Assembly (NCBI RefSeq): GCF_000686565.1
Contig: NZ_JMKW01000027.1
Span: 1-32,293 of the forward strand
Length of the DNA stretch: 32,293 nt
Source: Helicobacter bilis ATCC 51630
GTDB taxonomy: Bacteria; Campylobacterota; Campylobacteria; Campylobacterales; Helicobacteraceae
Direction of reading: 5' to 3'
In this document: positions 14,246 through 22,791 of the stretch, piece after piece
Position numbering within the stretch: position 1 is the stretch's first letter
Layout: every line of letters begins with the position of its first letter
Notes under the pieces: model-generated
Seen by the model: only the letters and a program-made list of their open reading frames with translations
Databases searched by the model: none
Told to the model about the DNA's origin: nothing
Position numbers and translations under genes: made by a program

Positions 14246-14280
14246 ATGCTAATATATATAAAAGTGAGTGTAAATATCGG
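14246..14280 (-). promoter_or_regulatory. Class I phage promoter: CCGATAT, 22 nt, TAGCAT
   Basis: CCGATAT lies at 14280-14274 and TAGCAT at 14251-14246. It sits in the gap between the leftward terminase-like gene and the rightward gene at 14294, about 27 nt from the leftward ATG. Confidence 0.55.
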
Positions 14281-14293
14281 TAAGGCAAAAACA

Positions 14294-14743
14294 ATGAGTG
14301 TAAATTTTAATGAGAGTTTTAAAGCTTTAGTGCGTGAAGTATTCCAAGATAAAAGCGAAGGTGTTATACATATTTTAGATGAGGTTGTAAGCAATAAAGC
14401 AAGTGAAGACACACAAAATATATACAACCTTAAACAAGAAGCGATAAAAGATATAAGAAGCAATATTGCTACAAACGACTTTGTAAGAGCAGAAATTGCC
14501 GAGTTAAGAAGTGAATTAAAACAAGACATAGCAGATTTAAGAAGTGAATTAAAACAAGACATAGCGGAGTTAAGAGAAGAAGTTCATGCAGAATTATCTA
14601 AAATGGATTCTAAAATTATGCAATTTAGAGCAGAATTAAAGGACGATATAGCAAAAAGCAAGGTAGATATTATAAAATGGGTGTTTGGTTTGCAGTTTGC
14701 TACATTAGCACTTATTGCAGGTATGCTAAAATTAATGCTTTAA
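14294..14743 (+). CDS. Membrane-anchored coiled-coil protein
   Basis: The start is placed at the ATG at 14294 (AAGG 8 nt upstream), giving 149 residues. The middle is a coiled coil built from a near-perfect repeat of 11 residues (ELRSELKQDIA, DLRSELKQDIA, then ELREEVHAEL). The C terminus is one membrane helix (IIKWVFGLQFATLALIAGML). The plan is like that of small CCDC90/DUF1640-type coiled-coil membrane proteins found in many mobile elements. It is the first of two plus-strand genes; the next begins 10 nt after its stop, so they form an operon. Being opposite to all neighbouring phage structural genes suggests separate expression, perhaps in the lysogen. Confidence 0.6.
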   Translation: MSVNFNESFKALVREVFQDKSEGVIHILDEVVSNKASEDTQNIYNLKQEAIKDIRSNIATNDFVRAEIAELRSELKQDIADLRSELKQDIAELREEVHAELSKMDSKIMQFRAELKDDIAKSKVDIIKWVFGLQFATLALIAGMLKLML

Positions 14744-14753
14744 AGGTGTATTT

Positions 14754-15031
14754 ATGAGAATAGCATTATTATCTAGCTTATTTATGTTTAGTGTATTGTA
14801 TGCAAAATGTGATTGTCTTTGTGTAAATGGTAATGTAGAAGCAATATGTAGCAATGCCTACGAAGTCCGCCCTGTATGCAATCCTAGAGTATGTCCTATT
14901 GTCCCCCCCCCCCAAGCATAGAGCCATTACAGACTCCAAAACTCGCACCTTTAGGCACTACTTCATGTTATCAAGCACAAGTGTATAATGAATATACAAG
15001 GCAGTATGAATGGCAAAGCATTTGTAGGTAA
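14754..15031 (+). CDS. Small exported Cys-rich protein, out of frame at a run of 11 C
   Basis: The frame begins with a clear signal peptide (MRIALLSSLFMFSVLYA) and continues CDCLCVNGNVEAICSN and RPVCNPRVCPIVPPP. With 11 C at 14903-14913 it stops at TAG 14919-14921. With 12 or 9 C it would run on in frame as PSIEPLQTPKLAPLGTT and YNEYTRQYEWQSICR to TAA at 15029-15031. That continuation (Pro-rich hinge, GTTSC, YEWxxxCR ending) is what I know from a family of small exported proteins in phages and integrative elements, so the 12-C form is the true product of about 92 residues. The current form is either an off state of phase variation or a sequencing error. It follows the coiled-coil membrane protein by 10 nt. 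Confidence 0.65.
14903..14913 (+). repeat. Homopolymer of 11 C within a coding region
   Basis: It lies at the Pro-rich hinge of the small exported protein and sets its reading frame. Confidence 0.9.
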
Positions 15032-15053
15032 CACTCTGTGCGTTGTCTTTCCC

Positions 15054-15082
15054 TAGCCATGTTGAGCGAAAGCGTTACATCT
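15054..15082 (+). repeat. Dispersed repeat, CHVERSETS type, copy 5
   Basis: Slightly diverged (CTAGCCATGTTGAGCGAAAGC then GTTACATCT), between the convergent 3' ends of the Cys-rich protein and the gene at 15098. Confidence 0.7.
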
Positions 15083-15097
15083 ACTTTACACTATTTC

Positions 15098-16690
15098 TTA
15101 TTTAAAATTTTTCTCATAAGTTTGCACCATAACTTGAGCGGCTAGATACTTATTATACAAGTCTTCCCCACCTTGTAAGCCAAGTAATAATGTAGGGCTA
15201 CCGCCAATCTCATTAATAAGTTTATTATAACTATCTAGCTGACTTCTTTGCATAGCATAAAGCACTCTAGCATTATAGGCATCATTTTTATACATTTGAT
15301 AAGATAGGCTTTCTACTTTTTGCATATCTTTATTACTTGCCGCACCTGTAATATCTTTCAAGCCTTGTATAACACCACGATTTTGTGCGAAATCAGCCAT
15401 TGCCTTTGCAGCAGCAGACTCATCACCGCCAAAATATTGCGTTACATGTCCTAAAAGGACATTAAATCTTTGCCCTTGCAACAAACTCATATCACCTAAA
15501 ACATGATTCATACTCGATATTTGTTGTGCTTGTTGTGAAATGTTTTTAGCTTTTCCTGTATTTTGGTGTATAATCTTTTGTAGCGATTGCCTAATTGTTG
15601 CTTGTGCTTCAGGTGTTTTCAAATACTTGTCTCTTTCACTAGGATTCATTTGTGATAATTGTTTGTCAAATTGTTCTATTTCACTAAATCCAGCTTGTCC
15701 TGCTTTCCACGCAGTATCAAATCCACCATTTACATTCACACCGCCACCATTCGCACCAGCAGGATACCCAGATACAAGTTCGGCCATTTGTATAGGCATT
15801 TTAGTGCCATTTCTTAATGTTATTTCAGTTTCGCCATTTCTCCTTGCTAAATTTATTTCAGTTATTAATTCTGCTTTTGTATCGCCACTTGATTGAATAT
15901 TTGCTTTTGCTTCATCAAACGCTGCTTTTTGCTGATTTGCATTTTCCATACTATTTATATTTTGTGCTGTCTGTGCTTGTAGGGCAGTTGTATTTGCTTG
16001 TTGGCTTGAAGTTTCACCTTGTGTTGTTGCTTTCCTTGTTGCCGCCATTTGCCTATTTGTTTCATCTCTTCTTTTCGCATCATCTTCGTGGATATATTCC
16101 CTATATGATTTCCCATTTTCTTTATCATATCTTACAAGGTAGTAGTTTCCATTTTCATCTTGTATAGGCTGTTCTGTGCCTTTATACGCTGCATGTTGTA
16201 AATCTGTTATAGTTTTTTGTTTTTGTGCGTCCGCAGTTTTTAAATAATTTATAGCATTAGTCGCACTAATATCAGATTCCTGTGTTCTTTTAAATGTATC
16301 ATTTTTCATAGCTTGTAAATTATTATTTAGCCATTTACCCTCAATTTCAAGCCCATTCATTAGAGTTTTTTGCTCTTCATGTGCTACCCTATCATCAAGC
16401 GTTCTCTCTGTATATTCATTTGCTAAATCATTTGCTTTTGTCTGTTGTGCTTGGTGTCTTACTCTATCGTCCATTGTCCTATTCATATACTCATTTTGCA
16501 GTCTTGTAGCTTCTCTATTTTGCATTGCTTGTTCGTGGTTATCATGCGTTTGCACAGCATTACTTAAGCCTTGATTAAAGGCATTTGCCATTGCTACACC
16601 TTGATTGCTTGTCTTTGCTTTAATGCTATCACTATAACCTTGTGCCAGAAATTGCAAAGCTTGTCCGTGTCCGTTGCTATTTAAAAACAT
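15098..16690 (-). CDS. Phage virion-internal (ejection) protein candidate
   Basis: The protein has 530 residues and is rich in Gln, Asn and Ala. It opens NGHGQALQFLAQGYSDSI and is mostly helical. Residues about 68-125 contain a degenerate repeat (NEYMNRTMDDRVRHQAQQTK, then NEYTERTLDDRVAHEEQKT), and residues about 210-265 are Gln/Thr/Ala-rich. Large Gln/Ala-rich helical proteins of this size are typical of internal proteins ejected with DNA by short-tailed phages; that is inference from composition. AAAGGATAAG precedes the ATG, and a TATAAT box at 16740-16735 lies in the flank of cassette E5. It is the most upstream gene of the leftward phage series seen here. Confidence 0.45.
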   Translation of the reverse strand: MFLNSNGHGQALQFLAQGYSDSIKAKTSNQGVAMANAFNQGLSNAVQTHDNHEQAMQNREATRLQNEYMNRTMDDRVRHQAQQTKANDLANEYTERTLDDRVAHEEQKTLMNGLEIEGKWLNNNLQAMKNDTFKRTQESDISATNAINYLKTADAQKQKTITDLQHAAYKGTEQPIQDENGNYYLVRYDKENGKSYREYIHEDDAKRRDETNRQMAATRKATTQGETSSQQANTTALQAQTAQNINSMENANQQKAAFDEAKANIQSSGDTKAELITEINLARRNGETEITLRNGTKMPIQMAELVSGYPAGANGGGVNVNGGFDTAWKAGQAGFSEIEQFDKQLSQMNPSERDKYLKTPEAQATIRQSLQKIIHQNTGKAKNISQQAQQISSMNHVLGDMSLLQGQRFNVLLGHVTQYFGGDESAAAKAMADFAQNRGVIQGLKDITGAASNKDMQKVESLSYQMYKNDAYNARVLYAMQRSQLDSYNKLINEIGGSPTLLLGLQGGEDLYNKYLAAQVMVQTYEKNFK

Positions 16691-16795
16691 ATCTTATCCT
16701 TTCTTTAATATAAACTATAAAGCTTTCACCTTGAGATTATACTCTGCGTTTTGTCTTTTTGCAAGTGTGGGCTAGTGCTTCGCACGAGCGGTCGC

Positions 16796-16865
16796 TTAAG
16801 CTTTTTCTGCATAAAAGTCTGCGGTCATTACCGCTTAAGGTAACTCCCTTGACTTTTATGCAGAA
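16796..16865 (-). repeat. Hairpin micro-ORF cassette E5 with 10-residue frame
   Basis: The core 16824-16847 has the inner stem TTACC/GGTAA. The arms are 15 nt (16805-16819 and 16851-16865) of entirely different sequence from E1-E4 and offset by 3-4 nt. The micro-ORF MTADFYAEKA runs 16828-16796, again mostly made of the arm. Downstream (16790-16755) a GTGCGAAGCAC hairpin and CACACTTGCAAAA match the flank of E7 inside cadA. Confidence 0.75.
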
Positions 16866-16933
16866 TCAAACAAAATCGACTCAAAATACTTCCGCATTTT
16901 ATTTCCCTTTCTCTTGTCATATATGCCCCCTTA

Positions 16934-17113
16934 TTGTCATGTTGAGCGATAGCGAAACATCTAAAAAATAACTCCTACTATAAAAAGCCTTAAAGCTATA
17001 ATGCAACCTTAAAAAGCTAGTTTGCTTTTTGCACGGCTTTACTACCTTATATTGTTTCCACTTTGTCATGTTTTACTTTTCCCTTGTCATGTTGAGATAT
17101 AGCCCAAACATCT
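16934..17113 (+). repeat. Mosaic of repeats at the right phage border
   Basis: In order: a full CHVERSETS-type copy (16934-16962), half of a hairpin cassette (ATAACTCC plus one arm, 16967-16992) fused to it, the block found after E1 (17000-17025, GCAACCTTAAAAAGCTAGTT), a broken TTTGTCATGTT and a diverged full copy (17084-17113). It shows block shuffling, not simple copying. Confidence 0.7.
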
Positions 17114-17259
17114 TTAACCTTTCCTAAAAGATCTGCATTCTCATGCATATTGCCAACGACTTCTAAGCATTCTAATTTATTATTTTTTGTAGCCATTGCT
17201 TCTGTTGTTATAAATGCTTTGTAGCCTTGTGCCACAATCTGCTTGAAATTCTGTTTCAA
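17047..17259 (-). pseudogene. Short frame ending in repeat DNA, probable gene remnant
   Basis: The frame has only a TTG start. Its body (LKQNFKQIVAQGYKAFITTE, NNKLECLEVVGNMHEN) reads like real protein, but the last 20 residues (WAISQHDKGK onward) are the translated dispersed repeat. No family recognised. It probably derives from a gene cut by repeat insertion. Confidence 0.35.
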
Positions 17260-17288
17260 TTTCTAGGCTTATAATGTAAAATGTATTT

Positions 17289-17426
17289 CTAACATACACT
17301 ACTAAATTGAATATCTTTTTTCATTGTAGCATACCCTACAATATCATTCCCATAAGTCTTCGTGTCATTTTTATCGCAAAATCTACTCCATAGTTTCACT
17401 ATATCGCTAGGCTCTAGAGATCTATA
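17289..17426 (-). pseudogene. Coding-like fragment without start
   Basis: A 45-residue frame (LEPSDIVKLWSRFCDKND, then TYGNDIVGYATMKKDIQF) is closed by TGA upstream and TAG at 17289. Codon use looks natural. It may belong with the remnant at 17047-17259 as one decayed gene. The remainder of 17260-17544 shows nothing else. Confidence 0.35.
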
Positions 17427-17544
17427 TCACAAAGTCTTAAGACCGACATTATTTTAGCCCCAGTATCTCATAATCTAAAATATTACTCACTTTTAATCTA
17501 GCATTTACTAAACTCTAGGCAGATAGACTTAAAAATAAAAAGAT

Positions 17545-18135
17545 TTAAAATAAGCGAGATTCTAAAGCTTTGATATGATAGCTTTTGCGGTGGATTGGGC
17601 TGTAGCCATGTTTAGCGATAGATTCTATATGGGCTTTTGTGAGATAGCCTTTGTTGCTTTTAAGATTATATTGTGGATACAAGTCATGCAAAGTAAACAT
17701 TTCAGAATCTTTGTTTGTTTTAGCAAGGATAGATGCCGCAGAGATTAAGACATGTTTGCTATCCCCCTTTATTAGCGTGTCAATTTCTTGCACGCCAAAG
17801 TTTGTATTCCCATCAAATATAACGCTTTTGCATTGATGTTTTTTTGCGTGAAGTAAAATCTCTTTTAAGCCCATTTGCATACATTGCCCTAAACCTTTAG
17901 AATCAATACTTACAGAATCAAAACTTACAATCTTTACCCTACCTCCATGCTCTCTCAAAAACTCTTGTATAGAATCTGCTCTCTCTTGCCTTTGTGTCTG
18001 TGTGAGTTGTTTGCTATCTCTTATATCAAGCTTTTTAAACGATTCAAAATAGCATTCATCAAGCATAACACTTGCGATAAACAAACTACCAGCCACACAG
18101 CCTCTACCAGCTTCATCAATGCCACAAATTAACAT
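17545..18135 (-). CDS. rnhB: Ribonuclease HII
   Basis: Cuts the RNA strand of RNA/DNA hybrids and removes single ribonucleotides from DNA. The first catalytic motif GIDEAGRG gives Asp7 and Glu8; a third acidic residue lies in IFDGNTNFG and the family motif LISAASILAKTNKD follows. The length of 196 is normal and the sequence complete (last residues SRLF). The ATG at 18135 lies one base after the feoB stop (TAG, C, ATG), so translation is probably coupled to feoB, an unrelated function sharing the transcript. Confidence 0.95.
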   Translation of the reverse strand: MLICGIDEAGRGCVAGSLFIASVMLDECYFESFKKLDIRDSKQLTQTQRQERADSIQEFLREHGGRVKIVSFDSVSIDSKGLGQCMQMGLKEILLHAKKHQCKSVIFDGNTNFGVQEIDTLIKGDSKHVLISAASILAKTNKDSEMFTLHDLYPQYNLKSNKGYLTKAHIESIAKHGYSPIHRKSYHIKALESRLF

Positions 18136-18136
18136 G

Positions 18137-20119
18137 CTAATAGCCTAATAAGCCCATGACTTCATGCCCGATAAATGCGAATGTATAGGCAGCAAGTGTG
18201 GTGAAAATAAAGAGATAGATTCCATAAATCTTTTTTCCGCTTTCATTGATAAAGGCGATAGTCGCAGCAAAGCATGGTATATACAGCATGATAAAAAAGA
18301 TAAAGGCAACAGCGGCTTTTGTGTCGATACTAGCCCTTAGCTCTTCTTGCAGACTTTGATTTTTCAAATCATCATCGACTGCCTCTTCACCAAGCGCATA
18401 AAGCACACCAAGCGTTGTTACCACCATCTCTTTTGCGGAAAATCCTGTAATAAGTGCAACAGATAATCGCCAATCAAATCCAAGCGGCGAAAAAATAGGC
18501 TCTAGTGCATGTCCTAGTCGCCCTGCAAAGCTGTATTCAAGTTGTGATTCTAAAAGATTATTTTCATATATTTTTTGCTTTTCTTCAAACTCTCTCTCAC
18601 TTAGATTCTGTGTCGCGAGTACTTGTATATCTCTATTAAATTCTTCTTGCAATAGTGTGCTTTTAGGAAAGTTTGCAAGTATCCACACAAGGATAGCCCC
18701 AATGAGTATCACGCTTCCAGCTTTCTTTAAAAAGAGATAGCTTTTGCCCCATACGCTAAACCATATTACGCGAAGAGTTGGGATTCTATAACGGGGCATC
18801 TCCATGACAAAAGGCTCACTCTCCCCGCGAAATACAAAGATTCTTAGAATCTTAGCAAGTAGTAAAGCGATAATAAAACCGCATAAATAGATTCCAAAAA
18901 GTATAAATCCAGCGTATTCTGCCGAGAAAAATGCACCAACAAATAGCAGATAAATAGGCAATCTCGCACTACAACTCATAAAGCCGATGATAAAAAGTGT
19001 GAGTAATTTATCCCTTTTATTCCGCAAAGTTCGTGTCGCCATATACGCAGGGACAGAGCAGCCAAAGCCCATAACAAGCGGGATAAAACTCTTACCATGC
19101 AAACCAAACTTAAAAAACAAGCCATCAAGCATAAACGCCACTCTAGCCATATAGCCACTACTCTCTAAAAGGCTCAATCCCAAAAATAAAGTAGCAATCA
19201 AGGGCAAAAAGCTAAGGACTGCCCCAACGCCTTTAATAATCCCATCACCTAAGAGTGAAGCAAAAAGATCATTTGTTATAGAATCTTTTGTAAAAGTTGC
19301 AAGTGTGTCAATACCAGATTCTATCATTTCTTTAAAAAAATCCCCAAGCACAAAGCTAAGCTGAAATACAAGAAACATAGCAAGTAAGAAAATAGGAATA
19401 CTCCAGATTCTATGTAGTAAAATAGAATCTAGTTTAGCACTCCCTGCGGCACGAGGCTTTGTAACCTTTTGGATATGATTGACTATAACTTGTGCATTTT
19501 GTGCGAGTGTGCTTGTAATGCCTATGTTGTTATGTTTATGCTCTTGTATCTCTTCTTGTGTATTGTGCCATTTTATATTATTAGAATCTTTTTGTGTCAA
19601 TTCTGTGTCTTTTGTTTTCATATAAGATTCATGTGTGGTAATCAATGCGTCAAGTAAGATATTTAGATTTTGCTTCTTTGTAGAAGAGACTTCACATACA
19701 TTTGTATGTAGCATTTGACTTAGCTGTTTTGTGTCAATCATTATGCCATCAATTTTAGCTTCATCAATCATGTTTAGGGCGATTAGCTTTGCTTTATCTA
19801 GCTGTTGTAATTGCAAGGTTAAGATGAGATTATGCTCTAGGTTTGTAGAATCAAGCACATTTAGGATAATATCATAACTCTCATTATCTAAAAAATCCTT
19901 GCAAACTCTCTCTTCTGTCGTATAGCCATTTAGAGAATATGTCCCGGGTAAATCAATCATAGTGATCGTGTAGTCTTTGTAGTTTAGTGTAGCTTCTGCC
20001 TTTTCAAGTGTAACGCCACTAAAGTTTCCCACTCGCATTTTTGCATTGCTTAATGCGTTGATTAATGAGCTTTTGCCGACATTTGGTTGCCCTACTAAAA
20101 CGACTTTGAGTGTTTTCAT
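18137..20119 (-). CDS. feoB: Ferrous iron transport protein B
   Basis: A GTP-regulated inner-membrane Fe(II) importer, the main iron uptake route of Helicobacter in low oxygen. The N-terminal G domain shows GQPNVGKSS (10-18), DLPGTYSLNG (G3) and NMIDEAK (G4). The membrane part holds both gate motifs, GFGCSVPAYMATRTL and FMSCSARLPIY, and the C-terminal segment GFSAKEMVVTTLG. Length 660 fits. A spacer of about 60 residues between the two parts (around 165-220) is rich in Asn, Thr and Gln and probably disordered. No feoA lies in the window. AT-rich DNA upstream may carry a Fur site. Confidence 0.95.
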   Translation of the reverse strand: MKTLKVVLVGQPNVGKSSLINALSNAKMRVGNFSGVTLEKAEATLNYKDYTITMIDLPGTYSLNGYTTEERVCKDFLDNESYDIILNVLDSTNLEHNLILTLQLQQLDKAKLIALNMIDEAKIDGIMIDTKQLSQMLHTNVCEVSSTKKQNLNILLDALITTHESYMKTKDTELTQKDSNNIKWHNTQEEIQEHKHNNIGITSTLAQNAQVIVNHIQKVTKPRAAGSAKLDSILLHRIWSIPIFLLAMFLVFQLSFVLGDFFKEMIESGIDTLATFTKDSITNDLFASLLGDGIIKGVGAVLSFLPLIATLFLGLSLLESSGYMARVAFMLDGLFFKFGLHGKSFIPLVMGFGCSVPAYMATRTLRNKRDKLLTLFIIGFMSCSARLPIYLLFVGAFFSAEYAGFILFGIYLCGFIIALLLAKILRIFVFRGESEPFVMEMPRYRIPTLRVIWFSVWGKSYLFLKKAGSVILIGAILVWILANFPKSTLLQEEFNRDIQVLATQNLSEREFEEKQKIYENNLLESQLEYSFAGRLGHALEPIFSPLGFDWRLSVALITGFSAKEMVVTTLGVLYALGEEAVDDDLKNQSLQEELRASIDTKAAVAFIFFIMLYIPCFAATIAFINESGKKIYGIYLFIFTTLAAYTFAFIGHEVMGLLGY

Positions 20120-20429
20120 GTTATATAAGCATTCCTAAAATGAGTGATTAAAATAATATTAATTTTTATTTTAACTTGTAAATATGAAGTTTATATTTAC
20201 CTATAAAGCCCTATGACACAGGCAAAGAGAGAATCTTTATAAAATAAAAGTTTAAAATATATAAAAAGATAGGAATATTATATAAAAAATAGATTGTAGT
20301 GCTTATTTATTATATATTTTATAGTATTTAGTAGGAAAATATAATGAGATAGTGAAAAGCAAAACTTAATAAATAGTTTGTATTATCACAATTATGAGAT
20401 ATATGAGAATCTGTAATATATAAGATTTT
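20120..20429. other. AT-rich gap upstream of feoB, possible Fur region
   Basis: No gene is seen. On the minus strand AATTAATATTATTTTAATC (about 20147-20165) partly resembles the Helicobacter Fur consensus of alternating TAAT/ATTA blocks and lies 30-45 nt before the feoB ATG. In DNA this AT-rich the match has little weight. Confidence 0.25.
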
Positions 20430-21608
20430 CTAGCGTCCGCCCCTCACAGAATAAAAAATAACCTTAATAAAAATCGTAAAAAAGATTCCCTCAAAAGTGG
20501 CTGCAATAATGAGTGAATAATATTGCTCTTGTGTGATAGCGTGTAAATCTAGCCCAAGCTTTGCAATGGCGACTAAAAAGGTAAGCGGCATACAATCACT
20601 TAGGGCAAAAAGTGTAGTATTTTTAATGCTTTTAAAATACGACCCAAAGGCAATATTTGCGGCAAGTAATCGCACGGCAAGCATTCCAAAGGCAATGTAG
20701 ATTCCTTGTAACATAACATTGTAATTGCTTAGAATCTCTTTAAGGTTGAGTGTCGAGCCGACATATACAAAAAATAAAGGCACAAAGAATCCAAATCCTA
20801 TATCATTAAGCTTATGCACCATGTCGTGCTTATAGGCAAAAAAAGTAGCTATCACCATACCCGTTAAAAACGCACCAAGCACATCTTCAATGTCCATGAA
20901 AGTTGTGATTCCAATGAGAATGAAAAAGAGCATAAAGCTAAAGCGAATGTCTTGATTATTGCTATCATTTGTCGGCATAAACCATAGCTTTATAGCGGGT
21001 TTCCACCAAAAGACAATTTTGCCTATACGAAAGATAATGAGAAATGCTATAACAAAAAGGGCAAGAAAAGCAAAGGCTTTATAAAAAGTCCATGAAGTGA
21101 TTGTGCCTACATTTTGTGCGTAGCCATTTTGCACCACAACAAGGGCAGTAATGCTTACGAGTTCGCCGACTATGCCTATTTTTAAAGCGACATTTAGCCA
21201 CTCACGATTTTTCCCATAATCCCTTATAAGCGTTACCAACATGCCAAGACTCATCACAGGAAAAATAGCAATATAAATCCACTCAAGCCTAAAGATTAAG
21301 ACAATGCTTCCCGCTGCTGCATACAGAATAATAAAATATAAACATGCCTTTTTGTAAAACTCTTTGCCAAGCCGACTAAACCCACGCAAATCCACTTCCA
21401 TACCTGCTAAAAGCATGAGATACAAAAAGCTTACATGTGCGACTACATTAAGCGTTTCACTGCCTTTAAAGATTCCAAAATAGCACGCAAAAGCACCAAG
21501 TAGAATCTCCACAACCGCAACAGGAATGCGAGTAAATCTACTCACATAAGGTGCTGCTACAATCAATAATGCAATAACCGCAAAAGTAGATAACTCTTGT
21601 CCGTGCAT
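20430..21608 (-). CDS. Cation/proton antiporter, CPA2 (KefB-type) family membrane domain
   Basis: This inner-membrane antiporter (Na+/H+ or K+/H+) has 392 residues and about 12 hydrophobic segments. The start RIPVAVVEILLGAFACYFGI and the segment LLAGMEVDLRG are typical of the CPA2 transporter core, with DIEDVLGAFLTGMVIATFFA as the conserved half-channel segment near the middle. No C-terminal TrkA-N or other soluble regulatory domain is present, so it is of the short type. It lies 20 nt after purN on the same strand and probably shares its transcript. The ion is not determined from sequence. Confidence 0.8.
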   Translation of the reverse strand: MHGQELSTFAVIALLIVAAPYVSRFTRIPVAVVEILLGAFACYFGIFKGSETLNVVAHVSFLYLMLLAGMEVDLRGFSRLGKEFYKKACLYFIILYAAAGSIVLIFRLEWIYIAIFPVMSLGMLVTLIRDYGKNREWLNVALKIGIVGELVSITALVVVQNGYAQNVGTITSWTFYKAFAFLALFVIAFLIIFRIGKIVFWWKPAIKLWFMPTNDSNNQDIRFSFMLFFILIGITTFMDIEDVLGAFLTGMVIATFFAYKHDMVHKLNDIGFGFFVPLFFVYVGSTLNLKEILSNYNVMLQGIYIAFGMLAVRLLAANIAFGSYFKSIKNTTLFALSDCMPLTFLVAIAKLGLDLHAITQEQYYSLIIAATFEGIFFTIFIKVIFYSVRGGR

Positions 21609-21628
21609 AGCTTTACTTTTCTTAGAAT

Positions 21629-22369
21629 CTAAACATTATGTATGCCTTGAGCGAATGCCTTGAGAAAGGCTTGTGGATAGAGTCTGTATTCCACATCATG
21701 CACTCTTTGTGTGAAGTCTTCAAGGCTTTCATTTGGAATCTTTTGAATCTTTTCTTGCAAGATAATCATACCAGAATCAAGCTCTTTTGTTACAAAATGC
21801 ACACTGACACCGCCAAAGTCATTACTATCAGCATAGCTTTTTTCAATACCATTTAGCCCTTTATGTAATGGCAAAAAGCTTGGGTGGATATTAAGGATTC
21901 TTATATGCTTTAATCTCTCTAGAAATTCAGCTCCTAAAATCCGCATAAATCCAGCAAGCAAGATACAATTAAGCCCATATTCTCTCTCCAGACTCGTTAA
22001 ATATAGCAATAAAGCCTTATCAAATTCTTGTCTGTTTTTATCTGTGCTATCTATTATCTGTGTAGGCAGACCAAGCCTTTTTGCACGATGAAGAGCATGT
22101 GCGTCTTTATTATCACTCACAATGCTTAAGACATTGATTAAGGGATCTTTTGCTAACATAGAATCTTGTATCGTCTCACTATTTATGATAAAGGCATTTG
22201 GGCTTGTTTGCAGGGGTGCTTTGTCTCTAGTCGTGCTATTCTTTGTGAGATTCATGCCATTTTGCCGCATGGCTTGAGTGATTGTTTTATTATGCAGAGA
22301 TAGGACTAGATTCTCCATATTTGTGCCATTTCCGCTTACAAGTATTACTACATTTATCGTTTGTCCCAT
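21629..22369 (-). CDS. purN: Phosphoribosylglycinamide formyltransferase (GART)
   Basis: Transfers a formyl group from 10-formyl-THF to GAR in purine synthesis. The opening VVILVSGNGTNMENLV is the nucleotide-binding motif; GFMRILGAEFLERL then NIHPSFLPLHKGLNG carries the catalytic Asn and His, and GVSVHFVTKELDSGMIILQE carries the catalytic Asp. At 246 residues it is longer than the usual 190-210; the excess lies near residues 28-75 (QAMRQNGMNLTKNSTTRD...), between the nucleotide motif and the second strand, and looks like a lineage-specific loop. AAGGAAC lies 4 nt before the ATG. It follows the small protein at 22386 by 16 nt. Confidence 0.9.
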   Translation of the reverse strand: MGQTINVVILVSGNGTNMENLVLSLHNKTITQAMRQNGMNLTKNSTTRDKAPLQTSPNAFIINSETIQDSMLAKDPLINVLSIVSDNKDAHALHRAKRLGLPTQIIDSTDKNRQEFDKALLLYLTSLEREYGLNCILLAGFMRILGAEFLERLKHIRILNIHPSFLPLHKGLNGIEKSYADSNDFGGVSVHFVTKELDSGMIILQEKIQKIPNESLEDFTQRVHDVEYRLYPQAFLKAFAQGIHNV

Positions 22370-22385
22370 AGAGTTCCTTTTGTGA

Positions 22386-22673
22386 TTAGTTTAGCGTGTC
22401 AAACCATTCTGGTTTGTCTTGTCTTATAAGCAAGATATTTGCAATAATTGTTTGTGCATTATAGGGTAAATCATCATCTTGAGATTCCATAACTTCCATA
22501 TAATAGTTCAGTGCATCATCTAGATTGCTAGGCTTTAAACCTGCAAAATGAAATGCTACCTCAAACATATCAAGGATTTGAGATTCTAGCTCTTGTATTT
22601 CTTCATCTCGTATTTTATTTTGCAAGGCTTGTGTGTTGTGAGACTTTTTATGTTTTTTATCATGTTGCTGCAT
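22386..22673 (-). CDS. Small conserved-type protein of unknown function
   Basis: A 95-residue soluble, acidic protein: a basic N terminus (QQHDKKHKKSHN), then helices (EEIQELESQILDMFEVAFHFAGLKPS...). AAAGGGATATGTAA precedes the ATG. Its position directly upstream of purN and the antiporter suggests it is the first gene of their operon. I do not recognise the family, and the sequence gives no catalytic motif. Confidence 0.6.
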   Translation of the reverse strand: MQQHDKKHKKSHNTQALQNKIRDEEIQELESQILDMFEVAFHFAGLKPSNLDDALNYYMEVMESQDDDLPYNAQTIIANILLIRQDKPEWFDTLN

Positions 22674-22791
22674 TTACATATCCCTTTAATAGCCATCAAA
22701 GCGTAAGCAATAAAAGTGGCATTATAACAAAGTTTCATGGAATATGCAAACTCTAGTATTTATTAGGTTTATCTCTTGTTAGTCATTTTAT

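Noticed and set aside
379..16865. Hairpin cassettes as integron attC sites
   Set aside because: attC sites keep the outer ends and vary the loop; here the loop is constant and the arms vary.
17443..17475. CCGACAT on the plus strand at 17443 as a sixth class I promoter
   Set aside because: No TANNNT box at 22 nt and no gene follows.
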